Origin: Colletes latitarsis | Taxonomy: Eukaryota; Arthropoda; Insecta; Hymenoptera; Colletidae | Assembly: GCF_051014445.1 (NCBI RefSeq) | Contig: NW_027488365.1 | Location: forward strand, 44,154,001-44,218,000 | DNA length: 64,000 nucleotides | Direction of reading: 5' to 3' | Made by a program: the position numbers and the translations under genes | Shown: positions 19,601-32,700 of the stretch, piece by piece | How positions within the stretch are numbered: the stretch's first letter is position 1 | Layout of the letters: each line of letters begins with the position of its first letter | The notes under the pieces: generated by a model | What the model saw: only the letters and a program-made list of their open reading frames with translations | Told to the model about the DNA's origin: nothing | Database searches by the model: none

Positions 19601-22600
19601 GGGTTAGGTCTGGGATATGCGCGCATCTGGCTTATACTTTCGCCTTTTTCGCAAACTTGTTGGCTAGATCCTGGGTTTTTTTCGAGTTTGAATAACGCAG
19701 TAATGTGGAACCACACTGAAGCAGTCAATTAAACCTGGCTTCGATCAATATTTTAGAGGATAGCTCCGGTTAGGTCTGGGTTAGGTCTGGGTTATGCCTG
19801 CATCTGGCTCATGATTTTGCCTTCTTCGCATACTTCTTGGCCAGATCCTGGGTTTTTTCGTGTTTGAATCACGTAGTAATGTGGTAGCACAATGAAGCAG
19901 TCAATTAACCCTGGTTTCGATCCATATTTTGGAGGATAACACCGGTTAGGTCTGGGTTAGGTCTGGGTTATGCCCGCATCTGGCTCATGATTTTGCCTTT
20001 TTCGCAAACTTGTTGGCGAGATCTTGGGTTTCGTTCGTGTTTGAATCATGTAGTAATGTGGTAACACACTGAAGCAGTCGATTAAACCTCGTTTCGCTCA
20101 GTATTTTAGAGGATAACATCGGTTACGTCTGGCTTAGGTCTCGGTCATACCCGCATCTGGCTCATGATTTTGCCTTCTTCGCATACTTGTTGGCCAGATC
20201 CTGGGTTTTTTTCGTGTTTGAATCACGTAGGAATGTGGTAACACACTGAAACAGTCAATTAAACCTGGTTTCGATCAATATTTCAGAGGATAACACCGGT
20301 TAGGTCAGGGTTAGGTCCGGGATATGCCCGCATCTGGCTCATGATTTTGCCTTCTTCGCATACTTGTTGGCCAGATCCTGGGTTTTTTTCGTGTTTGAAT
20401 CAAGTAGTAATGTGGTAACACAATGAAGCAGTCAATTAACCCTGGTTTCGATCAATATTTTGGAGGATAACACCGGTTAGGTCTGGGTTAGGTCTGGGTT
20501 ATGCCCGCATCTGGCTCATGATTTCGCCTTCTTCGCATACTTGTTGGACAGATCCTGGGTTTTTTCCGTGTTTGAATCACGTAGTAATGTGGTACCACAC
20601 TGAGGCAGTCAATTAAACCTGGTTTCGATCAATATTTCAGAGGATTACACCGGTTAGGTCTGGGCTAGGTCCGGGATATGCCCGCATCTGGCTCATGATT
20701 TTGCCTTTTTCGCAAAGTTGTTGGCCAGATCTAGGGTTTCTTTCGTGTTTGGATCACGTAGTAATGTGGTAACACACTGAAGCAGTCAATTAAACCTGGT
20801 TTCGATCATTATTTTAGAGGATAACACCGGTTAGGTCTAGGTTAGGTCCGGGATATGCCCGCATCTGGCTCATGATTTCGCCTTCTTCGCATACTTGTTG
20901 GCCAGATCCTGGGTTTTTTTCGTTTTGAATCACGTAGTAATGTGGTAACACACTGAAGCAGTCAATTAAACCTGGTTTCGATCAATATTTTAGAGGATAA
21001 CACCGGTTAGGTCTGGGTTAGGTCTGGGATATGCGCGCATCTGGCTTATACTTTCGCCTTTTTCGCAAACTTGTTGGCCAGATCTTGGGTTTTTTCCGTG
21101 TTTGAATCACGTAGTAATGTGGTACCACACTGAGGCAGTCAATTAAACCTGGTTTCGATCAATATTTTAGAGGATAACACCGGTTAGGTCTGGAATATGC
21201 GCGCATCTGGCTTATACTTTCGCCTTTTTCGCAAACTTGTTGGCCAGATCCTGGGTTTTTTCCGTGTTAGAATCACGTAGTAATGTGGTACCACACTGGG
21301 GCAGTCAATTAAACCTGGTTTCGATCAATATTTCACAGGATAACACCGGTTAGGTCTGGGTTATGCCCGCATCAGGCTCATGATTTTGCCTTCGTCGCAT
21401 ACTTGTTGGCCAGATCCTGGGTTTTTTTCGTGTTTGAATCACGTAGTAATGTGGTAACACACTGAAGGAGTCAATTAAACCTGGTTTCGATCAATATTTT
21501 AGAGGATAACACCGGTTAGGTCTGGGTTAGGTCTGGGTTATGCCCGCATCTGGCTCATGATTTTGCCTCCTTCGCATACTTGTTGGCCATATCCTGGGTT
21601 TTCTTCGTGTTTGAATCACGTAGTAATGTGGTAACACACTGAAGCAGTCAATTAAACCTGGTTTCGATCAATATTTCAGAGGATAACACCGGTTAGGTCT
21701 GGGTTAGGTCTGGGTTATGCCCGCATCTGGCTCATGATTTTGCCTTCTTCGCATACTTGTTGGCCAGATCCTGGGTTTTTTTCGTGTTTGAATCACGTAG
21801 TAATGTGGTAACACACTGAAGCAGTCAATTAAACCTGGTTTCGATCAATATTTTAGAGGATAACACCGGTTAGGTCTGGGTTAGGTCCGGGATATGCCCG
21901 CATCTGGCTCATGATTTTGCCTTCTTCGCATACTTGTTGGCCAGATCCTGGGTTTTTTTCGTGTTTGAATCACGTAGTAATGTGGTAATACACTGAAGCA
22001 GTCAATTAAACCTGGTTTCGATCAATATTTTAGAGGATAACACCGGTTAGGTCTGGGTTAGGTCTGGGTTATGCCCGCATCTGGCTCATGATTTTGCCTT
22101 CTTCGCAAACCTGTTGGCCAGATCCTGGGTTTTTTCCGTGTTTGAATCACGTAGTAATGTGGTAACACACTGAAGCAGTCAATTAAACCAGGTTTCGATG
22201 AATATTTTAGAGGATAACACCGGTTAGGTCTGGGTTAGGTCTGGGATATGCGCGCATCTGGCTTATACTTTCGCTTTATTCGCAAACCTGTTGGCCAGAT
22301 CCTGGGTTTTTTCCGTGTTTGAATCACGTAGTAGTGTGGTACCACAGTGAAGGAGTCAATTAAACCTGGTTTCGATCAATATTTCAGAGGATAGCACCGG
22401 TTAGGTCTGGGTTAGGTCCGGGATATGCCCGCAGCTGGCTCATGATTTTGCCTTCTTCGCATACTTGTTGGCCAGATCCTGGGTTTTTTTCGTGTTTGAA
22501 TCACGTAGTAATGTGGTAACACACTGAAGCAGTCAATTAAACCTGGTTTCGATCAATCTTTTAGAGGATAACACCGGTTAGATCTGGGTTAGGTCTGGGT

Positions 22601-24239
22601 TATGCCCGCATCTGGCTCATGATTTCGCCTTCTTCGCATACTTGTTGGCCAGATCCTGGGTTTTTTCCGTGTTTGAATCACGTAGTAATGTTGTACCACA
22701 CTGAGGCAGTCAATTAAACCTGGATTCGGACAGTATTTTAGAGGATAACACCGGTTAGGTCTGGGTTAGGTCCGGGATATGCCCGCATCTGGCTGATGAT
22801 TTTGCCTTCTTCGCATACTTGTTGGCCAGATCCTGGGTTTTTTTCGTGTTTGAATCACGTAGTAATGTGGTAACACACTTAAGCAGTCAATTAAACCTGG
22901 TTTCGATCAATATCTTAGAGGATAACACCGGTTAGGTCTGGGTTAGGTCCGGGATATGCCCGCATCTGGCTCATGATTTTGCCTTCTTCGCAAACTTGTT
23001 GGCCAGATCCTGGGTTTTTTTCGTGTTTGAATCAAGTAGTAATGTGGTAACACAATGAAGCAGTCAATTAACCCTGGTTTCGATCAATATTTTGGAGAAT
23101 AACACCGGTTAGGTCTGGGTTAGGTCTAGGTTATGCCCGCATCTGGCTTATACTTTCGCCTTTTTCGCAAACTTGTTGGGTAGATCCTGGGTTTTTTTCG
23201 GGTTTGAATCACGTGGTAATGTGGTACGACACAGAAACAATCCATTAAACCTGGATTGGGACAGTATTTTAGAGGATAACACCGGTTAGGTCTGGGTTAG
23301 GTCTGGGATATGCGCGCATCTGGCTTATACTTTCGCCTTTTTCGCAAACTTGTTGGCTAGATCCTGGGTTTTTTTCGAGTTTGAATAACGCAGTAATGTG
23401 GTACCACACTGAAGCAGTCAATTAAACCTGGCTTCGATCAATATTTTCGAGGATAGCTCCGGTTAGGTCTGGGTTAGGTCTGGGTTATGCCTGCATCTGG
23501 CTCATGATTTTGCCTTCTTCGCATACTTCTTGGCCAGATCCTGGGTTTTTTCGTGTTTGAATCACGTAGTAATGTGGTAGCACAATGAAGCAGTCAATTA
23601 ACCCTGGTTTCGATCCATATTTTGGAGGATAACACCGGTTAGGTCTGGGTTAGGTCTGGGTTATGCCCGCATCTGGCTCATGATTTTGCCTTTTTCGTAA
23701 ACTTGTTGGCCAGATCTTGGGTTTCGTTCGTGTTTGAATCACGTAGTAATGTGGTAACACACTGAAGCAGTCAATTAAACCTCGTTTCGCTCAGGATTTT
23801 AGAAGATAACATCAGTTACGTCTGGCTTAGGTCTCGGTCATACCCGCATCTGGCTCATGATTTTGCCTTCTTCGCATACTTGTTGGCCAGATCCTGGGTT
23901 TTTTTCGTGTTTGAATCACGTAGGAATGTGGTAACACACTGAAGCAGTCAATTAAACCTGGTTTCGATCAATATTTCAGAGGATAACACCGGTTAGGTCA
24001 GGGTTAGGTCCGGGATATGCCCGCATCTGGCTCATGATTTTGCCTTTTTCGTAAACTTGTTGGCCAGATCTTGGGTTTCGTTCGTGTTTGAATCAAGTAG
24101 TAATGTGGTAACACAATGAAGCAGTCAATTAACCCTGGTTTCGATCAATATTTTGGAGGATAACACCGGTTAGGTCTGGGTTAGGTCTGGGTTATGCCGG
24201 CATCTGGCTCATGATTTCGCCTTCTTCGCATACTTGTTG
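16666..24239. repeat. higher-order repeat, period about 3.7-3.9 kb
   Basis: The rare variant TTGGACAGATCCTGGG occurs with its GGACA at 16666, 20546 and 24239, spacings of 3880 and 3693 bp, each time preceded by the AAGTAGTAATG / ACAATGAAGCAG monomer and followed by the same series of variants. Type III monomers at 19495 and 23178 give 3683 bp. About 21-22 monomers therefore form one unit. A further copy of the block is seen at 38905. Confidence 0.8.
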
Positions 24240-26296
24240 GACAGATCCTGGGTTTTTTCCGTGTTTGAATCACGTAGTAATGTGGTACCACACTGAGGCA
24301 GTCAATTAAACCTGGTTTCGATCAATATTTCAGAGGATAACACCGGTTAGGTCTGGGCTAGGTCCGGGATATGCCCGCATCTGGCTCATGATTTTGCCTT
24401 TTTTGCAAAGTTGTTGGCCAGATCTAGGGTTTCTTTCGTGTTTGAATCAAGTAGTAATGTGGTAACACACTGAAGCAGTCAATTAAACCTGATTTCGATC
24501 ATTATTTTAGAGGATAACACCGGTTAGGTCTAGGTTAGGTCCGGGATATGCCCGCATCTGACTCATGATTTTGCCTTCTTCGCATACTTGCTGGCCAGAT
24601 CCTGGGTTTTTTTCGTGTTTGAATCACGTAGTAATGTGGTAACACACTGAAGCAGTCAATTAAACCTGGTTTCGATCAATATTTTAGAGGATAACACCGG
24701 TTAGGTCTGGGTTAGGTCTGGGATATGCGCGCATCTGGCTTATACTTTCGCCTTTTTCGCAAACTTGTTGGCCAGATCCTGGGTTTTTTCCGTGTTTGAA
24801 TCACGTAGTAATGTGGTACCACACTGAGGCAGTCAATTAAACCTGGTTTCGATCAATATTTTAGAGGATAACACCGGTTAGGTCTGGAATATGCGCGCAT
24901 CTGGCTTATACTTTCGCCTTTTTCGCATACTTGTTGGCCAGATCCTGGGTTTTTTTCGTGTTTGAATCACGTAGTAATGTGGTAACACACTGAAGCAGTC
25001 AATTAAACCTGGTTTCGATCAATATTTTAGAGGATAACACCGGTTAGGTCTGGGTTAGGTCCGGGATATGCCCGCATCTGGCTCATGATTTTGCCTTCTT
25101 CGCATACTTGTTGGCCAGATCCTGGGTTTTTTTCGTGTTTGAATCACGTAGTAATGTGGTAATACACTGAAGCAGTCAATTAAACCTGGTTTCGATCAAT
25201 ATTTTAGAGGATAACACCGGTTAGGTCTGGGTTAGGTCTGGGTTATGCCCGCATCTGGCTCATGATTTTGCCTTCTTCGCATGCTTGTTGGCCAGATCCT
25301 GGGTTTTTTTCGTGTTTGAATCACGTAGTAATGTGGTAACACACTGAAGCAGTCAATTAAACCAGGTTTCGATGAATATTTTAGAGGATAACACCGGTTA
25401 GGACTGGGTTAGGTCTGGGATATGCGCGCATCTGGCTTATACTTTCGCCTTTTTCGCAAACTTGTTGGCCAGATCCTGGGTTTTTTCCGTGTTTGAATCA
25501 CGTAGTAATGTGGTACCACAGTGAAGGAGTCAATTAAACCTGGTTTCGATCAATATTTTAGAGGATAACACCGGTTAGGTCTGGGTTAGGTACGGGATAT
25601 GCGCGCATCTGGCTTATACTTTCGCCTTTTTCGCAAACTTGTTGGCCAGATCCTGGGTTTTTTTCGTGTTTGAATCAAGTAGTAATGTGGTAACACAATG
25701 AAGCAGTCAATTAACCCTGGTTTCGATCAATATTTTGGAGGATAACACCGGGTAGGTCTGGGTTAGGTCCGGGATATGCCCGCATCTGGCTCATGATTTT
25801 GCCTTTTTCGCATACTTGTTGGCCAGATCCTGGGTTTTTTTCGTGTTTGAATCACGTAGGAATGTGGTAACACACTGAAGCAGTCAATGGAACCTGGTTT
25901 CGATCAATATTTCAGAGGATAACACCGGGTAGGTCTGGGTTAGGTCCGGGATATGCCCGCATCTGGCTCATGATTTTGCCTTCTTCGCATACTTGTTGGC
26001 CAGATCCTGGGTTTTTTCCGTGTTTGAATCACGTAGTAATGTGGAAATACACTGAAGCAGTCAATTAAACCTGGTTTCGATCAATATTTTAGAGGATAAC
26101 ACCTGTTAGGACTGGGTTGGGTCTGGGTTATGCCCGCATCTGGCTCATGATTTTGTCTTCTTCGCATACTTGTTGGCCAGATCCTGGGTTTTTTTCGTGT
26201 TTGAATCACGTAGTAATGTGGTAACACACTGAAGCAGTCAATTAAACCAGGTTTCGATCAATATTTTAGGGGATAACACCGGTTAGGTCTGGGTTA

Positions 26297-26312
26297 GGTC
26301 TGGGATATGCGC
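26297..26312 (+). repeat. 5' target-site duplication of element A copy 2
   Basis: GGTCTGGGATATGCGC lies directly before the element and begins after TTA in the second 11-mer. It matches 36917-36932 with one substitution. Confidence 0.9.
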
Positions 26313-26649
26313 CCCTCAGGGGGAGTGTCCGGCCAGGTGTCCGGCGCAGTACGGGGCGTAGCGACCCCGAGGTACCTGATGCTAATCACACCGTAAGCCT
26401 CCTGTTGGTCGTCGCAACCACCCATTCACAATTCCAGTTTTGGTTTTGTGAATGGTACGTGGCGGCAGGAGGACCGGGGGCCTTGGCTTAACCGCCTGAG
26501 CCGCGAGGATGGTAACTCTATAAATTACCCTCTGATCCTAAGTTATGGTGCGCGGCGATGGGATGCATGGTTGGGATAGAAGGCCCAATCCCTAGCGACC
26601 ACCTCCGGGGGCACCTGCCGAACCCCCGGAGTATTAGGCTTCCCCAGGC
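26313..26649 (+). promoter_or_regulatory. structured 5' UTR of element A copy 2
   Basis: Equivalent to 3100-3436 with a handful of substitutions. One of them changes the GGTCGT/ACGACC stem (ACCACC here). Another puts a stop (GGATAG) in the 88-codon frame that is open upstream of ORF1 in copy 1. The two strong stems before and at the ORF1 ATG are kept (the ATG stem is 26642-26650 with 26660-26668). Confidence 0.7.
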
Positions 26650-29600
26650 ATGGCGGCTCTGCCTGGGGTGACCTCCATTCCGACCACACTCGTGGGAACA
26701 GTAATGGACATTAATGACTCTCAAATTAGCAACCGGACTGGAAATTTGGAAAACGGAATGGCACGTGTATCGGCAGACGAGATTGGTTTATTGAACAATA
26801 ATATGGATGGACCACTTCCTGGTGGGGTTAAACCCACGGTTAGGAGTGTGCAGGTGGTTAATCCCCCGTTGGGGGTCCACCTGGAGGTTGATGTTGACCT
26901 GGTCAGGGTCGGTCCCGCTCCTGTTGTCAGCCTAGAGCGGCTAAATGTCACGGAGTGGCGTAAGGCGGGGAGGGAATCACCTCCCCGCAAGAGGTATGAT
27001 GCCGTGGGATCGCTGCCTTCGATGGGCGGCGCAGCCCAGAGGAAAGATGAGGGGACGGTATGCGTTGGGAAGACCATCTCCCACACCCTCGACGACGACG
27101 ACTCGCAGGATGGCGACGAGTGGGCGCCGAATCCTTGCACCGGTGACGAAGCTGAGAGTGGCGACTCCAGCGAGGGTTATGGTCCCGGTAAGAGAAAGAG
27201 GAAGGGCCCCGGGGCTGGAAGACCCAGGGGTATCTTCGTGGACCCCAAAAAGTTGGGTCCCGGGATGAAGGCCCTGCCGAAGCAGGCAGACCTCCGCAAC
27301 ATTGCGGAGGTCATGAAATCGGACGAGCTCCTGGGTCGGCTCAAGGAGCAACTAGAGTCCGTCGTCAAGGTGGCAGACACCGCAAGCCACCTTAAGACGA
27401 CGGACATCCGTGGGCTCCGCTTGGCAGCGAGGGTGGCTATGGTCAGCGCCGAAGAACTTCACGGCAGAGCTGACCGTGCCGAAAATCCCAATAGGCCGGC
27501 CCGGGAGGTAGTCATTCGCCAGGGCGAGTGGGAGAGGAGGGCCAAGGCCCTCGAGAAGAGGCTGGAAGTGGCAGACAACACCGCCACCACCCTGTCCGAG
27601 ACCGTGAGGGTGAAGGACAGGGAGTTGGAGCACCTCAGGCGGGAAGTGCGCCGCCTGAGGTATAAGGAGGAGCGCCGGAGGCTGCTCCGGGAGGAGGAGG
27701 AGATGGCCGGCGAGGCGCCGCCGGACCATGAATTGCCGTGTGTCCCTCGACCCCGGCGGAAGGATCTCCTTTCGTCAACTTTTGCCGGGGGGGACACCGG
27801 CATGGAGGTCGAGACGGCGGTCCCTGGACCGTCGCCTGCAACGCGGTCCGTTCCGATTGAGGAGAGTCCCGCGTCCGGAAACCCTTTGGTGGTCATAATG
27901 ACCGATGTGGTGAAAAGGGTTTCCGAGATGGCGGGACAGATATCAGCCGTGGAGGACCGAGTCGAGGCGCGGCTTGAAGCTGTTTGGCGGATGGTAACCC
28001 GCCCGCCTTTGGGGAAAGGCATGGTGGCCCCATCTCCATCCTTGCGGGCGAACCCGACGGTGGCTTCGAAAGTGCCGGATACGCCGAGGGCAAACGCGAA
28101 GGGGACCGCGGCTGCGAAAACAGGGTGTGCGTATGCCGCCGTGAAAGCCCCTGCGGCTCCCACTAAGCTGACACCCCAGAGGAATGGCGCCACCAAGGCC
28201 GTACGTGGCACACCAGAGACAGGAGTGGCAGGAGTTGCGAAGCCCCCTGTCGCGGAACATAAGGTGCCAACAAAGTCAGTGCCTCGTCCCCCTCCGCCAC
28301 CTCCCAAGACCGATAGCGGCAGGGCCCCTCCGTCAGCCCACACCAAAGCGAAGGATACTCCTGCCCCCGCCAACGATGGGCAGAATACGTGGGCGGATGT
28401 GGAAAGGCGGGGGAAGAAGAAGGCAGCAGAGAAGGGTGCGGCACCTGCCGCAACCTCCACCAAGGGTGGGAAGTCCGCCGCGTCGCGTCGGCCTGCCGCT
28501 AATACTGCGGCCGGCGTCAACAAAAAGAGTGGTACCCAGTCTGCGGCGGTAAAATTACCGAGGCTGCCAAGGAATGCGGCAGTCTCGGTGACCGCCGCTA
28601 CTGGGCGGGAAGGAGATCTGGGCCCCCTCCTCAATAGGGTGATGCCCGGGATCTGCCAGGATCTCGGGATCACCGGGATGCGCCCCACCAGGGCCGTCAC
28701 CGGGGCGCTTCTCTTAGCGATCCCCGGCGAAGAGGGCAAGGAGAAAGCGTCCGCCCTGCGGGCGCGTCTCGAGGGGGCCCTCGAGGCGGAAGGTGTTCGG
28801 GTGGCTTGCCCCCAAAAACAGGCCGAGTTACGAGTTTTAGGCCTGTCGGAGGCAGCCACCCAGCAGACTGTGAGGGAGGCCCTTGCCACAGCCGGGGGTT
28901 GCAGCGCAGCGGAGGTCAACGTTGGTGACCTCCGTCGGGACAGCTCGGGCATGTTTACTGCCTGGGCCCGCTGTCTCCTTCGCGCTGCAACCAAGCTCGC
29001 GAAGTCCAGCCGACTTATGGTCGGCATCTTCGAGGCCCGGCTGGCAGTCCTCGCAGCGAGGCCGTTGCAGTGTCACCGCTGCCTAGAGTTCGGCCATGTC
29101 CGGCAGCGGTGCACCAGCACCGTTGATCGCAGCGGCCTCTGCTACCGCTGCGGAGGGGCCTCCCACACCGCATGGGAGTGCACGGCCGTCCCTAAATGCC
29201 CCCTTTGTGTGGGCTTGGGGCGGCCAGCGGATCACCGCATGGGTGGGGCGGCGTGCCGTCCCCCCAAGCGCAAGGGGAAGAAAGGGAAGGGTGCGGTTGT
29301 GCCCCCATCCACGGTGCCGGCTGGTGTTGAGCCGGCACCGCTGCCCGTCGCGATAGAGGTTCAGGGGGCGGCTTGTTCCCAGCCGTCCCCTGCTGTGGTG
29401 TCGGGGACTATTCCCGCCCCAGCATCTGTCGCGGCGGCGGTGAAAGTGGTGGGGTGTATACCTGCACCGCCCCTAGCAACGGAGATGATGGAGGTGGATG
29501 TGGCGCCTTGCGACTCGGCGCCCACCACCTCCACGGAATCGGAAGGCGTGCTGTCGTGTGGGGGTACTGCAGAGCCCCCACCACAACCGGCAGCCCAGCC

Positions 29601-29730
29601 GCCGTGCGGGTCAGAGCCCCTTAGTAGGGGCGTGCTGGCCTCGTACGGCGGCAAAGATCCGGGGCTCGCAAAAACGCCCCAAAATGCTGGAAGGGGTGGC
29701 CTGGAGGAGGCCGCGGATGAGACCGGATAA
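26650..29730 (+). CDS. ORF1 (Gag-like RNA-binding protein) of element A copy 2, intact
   Basis: 1026 codons, the complete version of the protein in this window. N-terminal region; basic KRKRK and AT-hook-like GRPRG near 179-194; coiled coil about 224-355; low-complexity Ala/Pro/Lys linker; R1-type Gag region about 650-805; three CCHC/CCHC-like knuckles at about 807-865; then a 150-residue Pro/Ala/Val-rich tail missing in copy 1. It differs from copy 1 by about 20 residues, six of them within 139 nt (equivalent to 5625-5763). It ends in TAA overlapping the ORF2 ATG. Expected role: binding element RNA in the RNP and, as in telomere-targeting relatives, nuclear or telomere delivery (family knowledge, not shown here). 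Confidence 0.9.
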   Translation: MAALPGVTSIPTTLVGTVMDINDSQISNRTGNLENGMARVSADEIGLLNNNMDGPLPGGVKPTVRSVQVVNPPLGVHLEVDVDLVRVGPAPVVSLERLNVTEWRKAGRESPPRKRYDAVGSLPSMGGAAQRKDEGTVCVGKTISHTLDDDDSQDGDEWAPNPCTGDEAESGDSSEGYGPGKRKRKGPGAGRPRGIFVDPKKLGPGMKALPKQADLRNIAEVMKSDELLGRLKEQLESVVKVADTASHLKTTDIRGLRLAARVAMVSAEELHGRADRAENPNRPAREVVIRQGEWERRAKALEKRLEVADNTATTLSETVRVKDRELEHLRREVRRLRYKEERRRLLREEEEMAGEAPPDHELPCVPRPRRKDLLSSTFAGGDTGMEVETAVPGPSPATRSVPIEESPASGNPLVVIMTDVVKRVSEMAGQISAVEDRVEARLEAVWRMVTRPPLGKGMVAPSPSLRANPTVASKVPDTPRANAKGTAAAKTGCAYAAVKAPAAPTKLTPQRNGATKAVRGTPETGVAGVAKPPVAEHKVPTKSVPRPPPPPPKTDSGRAPPSAHTKAKDTPAPANDGQNTWADVERRGKKKAAEKGAAPAATSTKGGKSAASRRPAANTAAGVNKKSGTQSAAVKLPRLPRNAAVSVTAATGREGDLGPLLNRVMPGICQDLGITGMRPTRAVTGALLLAIPGEEGKEKASALRARLEGALEAEGVRVACPQKQAELRVLGLSEAATQQTVREALATAGGCSAAEVNVGDLRRDSSGMFTAWARCLLRAATKLAKSSRLMVGIFEARLAVLAARPLQCHRCLEFGHVRQRCTSTVDRSGLCYRCGGASHTAWECTAVPKCPLCVGLGRPADHRMGGAACRPPKRKGKKGKGAVVPPSTVPAGVEPAPLPVAIEVQGAACSQPSPAVVSGTIPAPASVAAAVKVVGCIPAPPLATEMMEVDVAPCDSAPTTSTESEGVLSCGGTAEPPPQPAAQPPCGSEPLSRGVLASYGGKDPGLAKTPQNAGRGGLEEAADETG

Positions 29731-29732
29731 TG
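29728..29732 (+). promoter_or_regulatory. TAATG stop-start overlap, copy 2
   Basis: ORF1 TAA 29728-29730 and ORF2 ATG 29730-29732 share one base. Here the upstream ORF1 is open throughout, so coupling could work and would feed the chimeric ORF2. Confidence 0.85.
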
Positions 29733-32700
29733 TCTCAACGCCTCCTCCAGGTTAATTTAAACCACTGTCGGGGGGCTCAGGATCTCATGCTCCAAACCCT
29801 CCGGCAGTGGAACATCGGGATGGCAGTGATCGCCGAGCCCTATCGTGTCCCCAAACACCCCGCTTGGGTGGGGGACCTTAACGGTGTCTCGGCGATCACT
29901 TGGCTGTACGGACGCGGCACGTTGCCGTGCTCTGTAGTTGGAAGGGGCCACGGTTTTGTGGTGGTAAAGTGGGGGCAACTGGTGGTTGCCGGGTGTTACG
30001 CGTCGCCCGCTATGGGCCTCAGCGAATTTGAGGCGTACCTCGACGATGTGGGGAGATGCATCTCCCCACATCTCGTCAGTGGGGTACTCGTCCTGGGCGA
30101 TTTTAATGCCCACGCTGCAGCGTGGGGCTGCCCCAGGACGACCGTCAAGGGCGACGCGATGCTCGAATGGGCGGCGGGTCACGGCCTCGTAGTGTTGAAT
30201 GAGGGGGCCGTGAGCACGTGCGTGCACGCGCGGGGCGAGTCGATCGTCGACATTTCGTTGGCGAGCCTCGCCATAGCGCGCCGTGTGTCCGACTGGAGGG
30301 TCGCGGAAGAGGTGGCCACGTTAAGCGACCACCTCTATATTACGTTCTCCGTATCCGCAACCCCCGGCGTAAATGGACCCCGCCAACCGGGCAGGGAAGC
30401 ACACCCGGCGCCACGCTGGTCCGCCAAGAGGCTGGACCCGGACGCCCTAGCGATGGCAGCCTCCGTTGTGGCATGGCAGGAGATGCCGCGCCGGACCCTC
30501 GGCAATCCTTCTGCCGGGGCGCGTTGGTTCCGGGAGACTATGACGTCGTTCGCCGCCGAGCCGTACCGCGTCCCTGATCACCCTCATTGGGTGGGCGACG
30601 CGGACGGCTTGGTGGCGACGGTATGGGGAGGGGGCGACGGGTCCCCACCGTTCTCCTTGTTGGAGCGCGGTCGGGGATTCGTCGCCGTGGACTGGGGGGG
30701 AGTCGCTGTGGTGGGGTGCTACATTTCGCCCCGTAGCGGTCACGCTGCGTTCGAGCTGTACTTGGCCGAGGTCGCGGCATGCGTGCAGCGCTACGCGGCC
30801 CGGCCGGTGCTGGTCCTGGGGGATTTTAATGCCAAGTCGGTGGCTTGGGGATCCCCCAGGACCTCCGTTCGCGGCGGGATCCTGGGCGATTGGGCGGCGG
30901 GGCTCGACCTCCGGGTATTGAACCGGGGGTCGGAGCACACATGCGTGCGGCGATATGGGGGGTCCATCGTGGATGTTGGATTCGCGACCCCCAACGCCGT
31001 GCGCATGGTGTCGGGTTGGCACGTGGTCGCGGGGGCAGAGACACTCTCCGATCACCGGTACATCCGGATGGAGGTCTCTGCCGCCGCGAGTGCATCCCGA
31101 CACGGCCGCCTGCGTGGCACCCCACCACGCCGCTGGGCGCTTCGGCGCCTGGACAAGGACGCCCTGATGGCAGCTGCCCTCGCTGCAACTTGGCCGCAGG
31201 GAGCGGCCGAGTTGTCGAGCATAGAGGAGGAGGTCGCCCGGCTCGGAGCATTGGTCGCGGGTATTTGCGACGCGGCGATGCCTCGGGTCGGGCGGGCTTC
31301 TCCTCGCCGGGCGGTGTACTGGTGGTCGGACGCGATCGCGGAGTTGCGAGTCGCGACTGTCCGCACCCGACGCCAGTACACCCGCGCGCGCCGTCGTCAA
31401 CGTACAGGCGACGGCGTGGCGCGAGCGAGGGCAGCTGATGACCTGTATGGAGCATACCGCGTGGCGCGGGTTGCTCTGCAGGTCGCCATCAAACGGGCCA
31501 AGACCCAGGCATGGAAGGAGCTCCTCCAGACCCTTGATGACGATCCATGGGGGCGCCCATATAAGGTGGTGCTGAATAAGCTCCGCCCGTGGGCGCCCCC
31601 CGTCACCGAGGGTCTTGACCCCCGGCTGCTGGAGGACGTGGTCAATACACTCTTCCCAATTGGGGAGAGGGGACCGCGTCCTCCGGCGGCGGCGGCTGTC
31701 CCAGTGGAGTGGACGGCCGAGCTGGGGGTCACGCAGGAGGAGCTGGCAGCGGCCATCAGACGGCTCGGGGTTCGTAACACGGCCCCGGGTCCGGATGGTG
31801 TGCCCGGCCGGGTTTGGGTCTTGACCCAGGGCGTCCTTGGGGCCGACCTCAGGCGGTTGTTCGACCGCTGCCTGAGGGACGGGCGATTCCCCCCCAGTTG
31901 GAAGGTGGCGAGGATGGTCCTCCTCCGGAAGGAGGGTCGGCCCGCGGAGTCTCCCTCCGCATACCGGCCCATTTGTCTCCTCGACGAGGTGGGCAAGCTC
32001 TTCGAGCGTGTGATTGCTGCCCGCCTCGTCGAGCACCTGTCGCGGGGTGATCCCGGTCTGGCCGACTGCCAGTTCGGTTTCCGGGGGGGCCGATCGACTA
32101 TCGACGCGATAGGTCGTGTGAGGGCCCTCTCGGAGGCGGCCGTCTCCCGGGGAGGGGTGGCATTGGCAATATCCTTGGATATTGCCAATGCTTTTAACAC
32201 CCTCCCCTGGGAAGAGATAAGGAGGGGACTCGAATATCATCGAGTCCCCCCTTGTCTCAGGGCGGTCGTCGGGGATTATCTCCGCGGCAGGTGGATCGAG
32301 TATCCGGGCCGGGATGGTGATATGCGGAGGGAGGTGTACTGCGGTGTTCCGCAGGGGTCGGTCCTCGGGCCACTCCTGTGGAACATCGCGTACGACTCGG
32401 TGTTGCGGGCCGGCCTCCCCGACGGCGTCAGCACGGTGTGTTATGCGGATGACACACTGGTGCTGGCCGTCGGGACGCACTGGGGGAGGGCCATGCGTCG
32501 CGCGGAGGAGGGGTCGCAACGCGTCGTCGACCGGATCAGGGGGATGGGGATGACGGTGGCGGTCCATAAGACCGAGGTGATTGCGTTTCATTCACCTCGG
32601 CAGGATCCGCCACCCCCTCTGATTCGGGTGGGTGGGGCTGACGTCGAGGTGAAGCCCCAGATCAGGTATCTGGGGCTGATCCTCGATAGCCACTGGCGTT

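Larger units (their letters stand above)
10087..26312. repeat. 177-bp satellite array, middle block
   Basis: Roughly 92 monomers fill the 16.2 kb between the two copies of element A. All three subfamilies occur. Type III monomers (TTGGGTAGATCC, CGGGTTTGAATCACGTGG, ACGACACAGAAACAATCC, GGATTGGGACAG) are anchored at 11733, 13304, 19495 and 23178. Monomers with a single 11-mer (about 166 bp) occur for example near 12015, 12359, 13942, 17309, 21182 and 24882. No gene or RNA gene is visible; a 95-codon antisense frame near 15,550-15,830 is only satellite. Confidence 0.97.

Noticed and set aside
10087..26312. Independent second insertion of element A at the same satellite position
   Set aside because: The shared private flanking variants and indel-free collinearity fit duplication of one insertion better than two site-specific insertions.
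30447..32591. 714-codon antisense ORF across the A/B junction
   Set aside because: It spans the insertion boundary between two unrelated elements and lies opposite coding sequence, so it cannot be an inherited gene.
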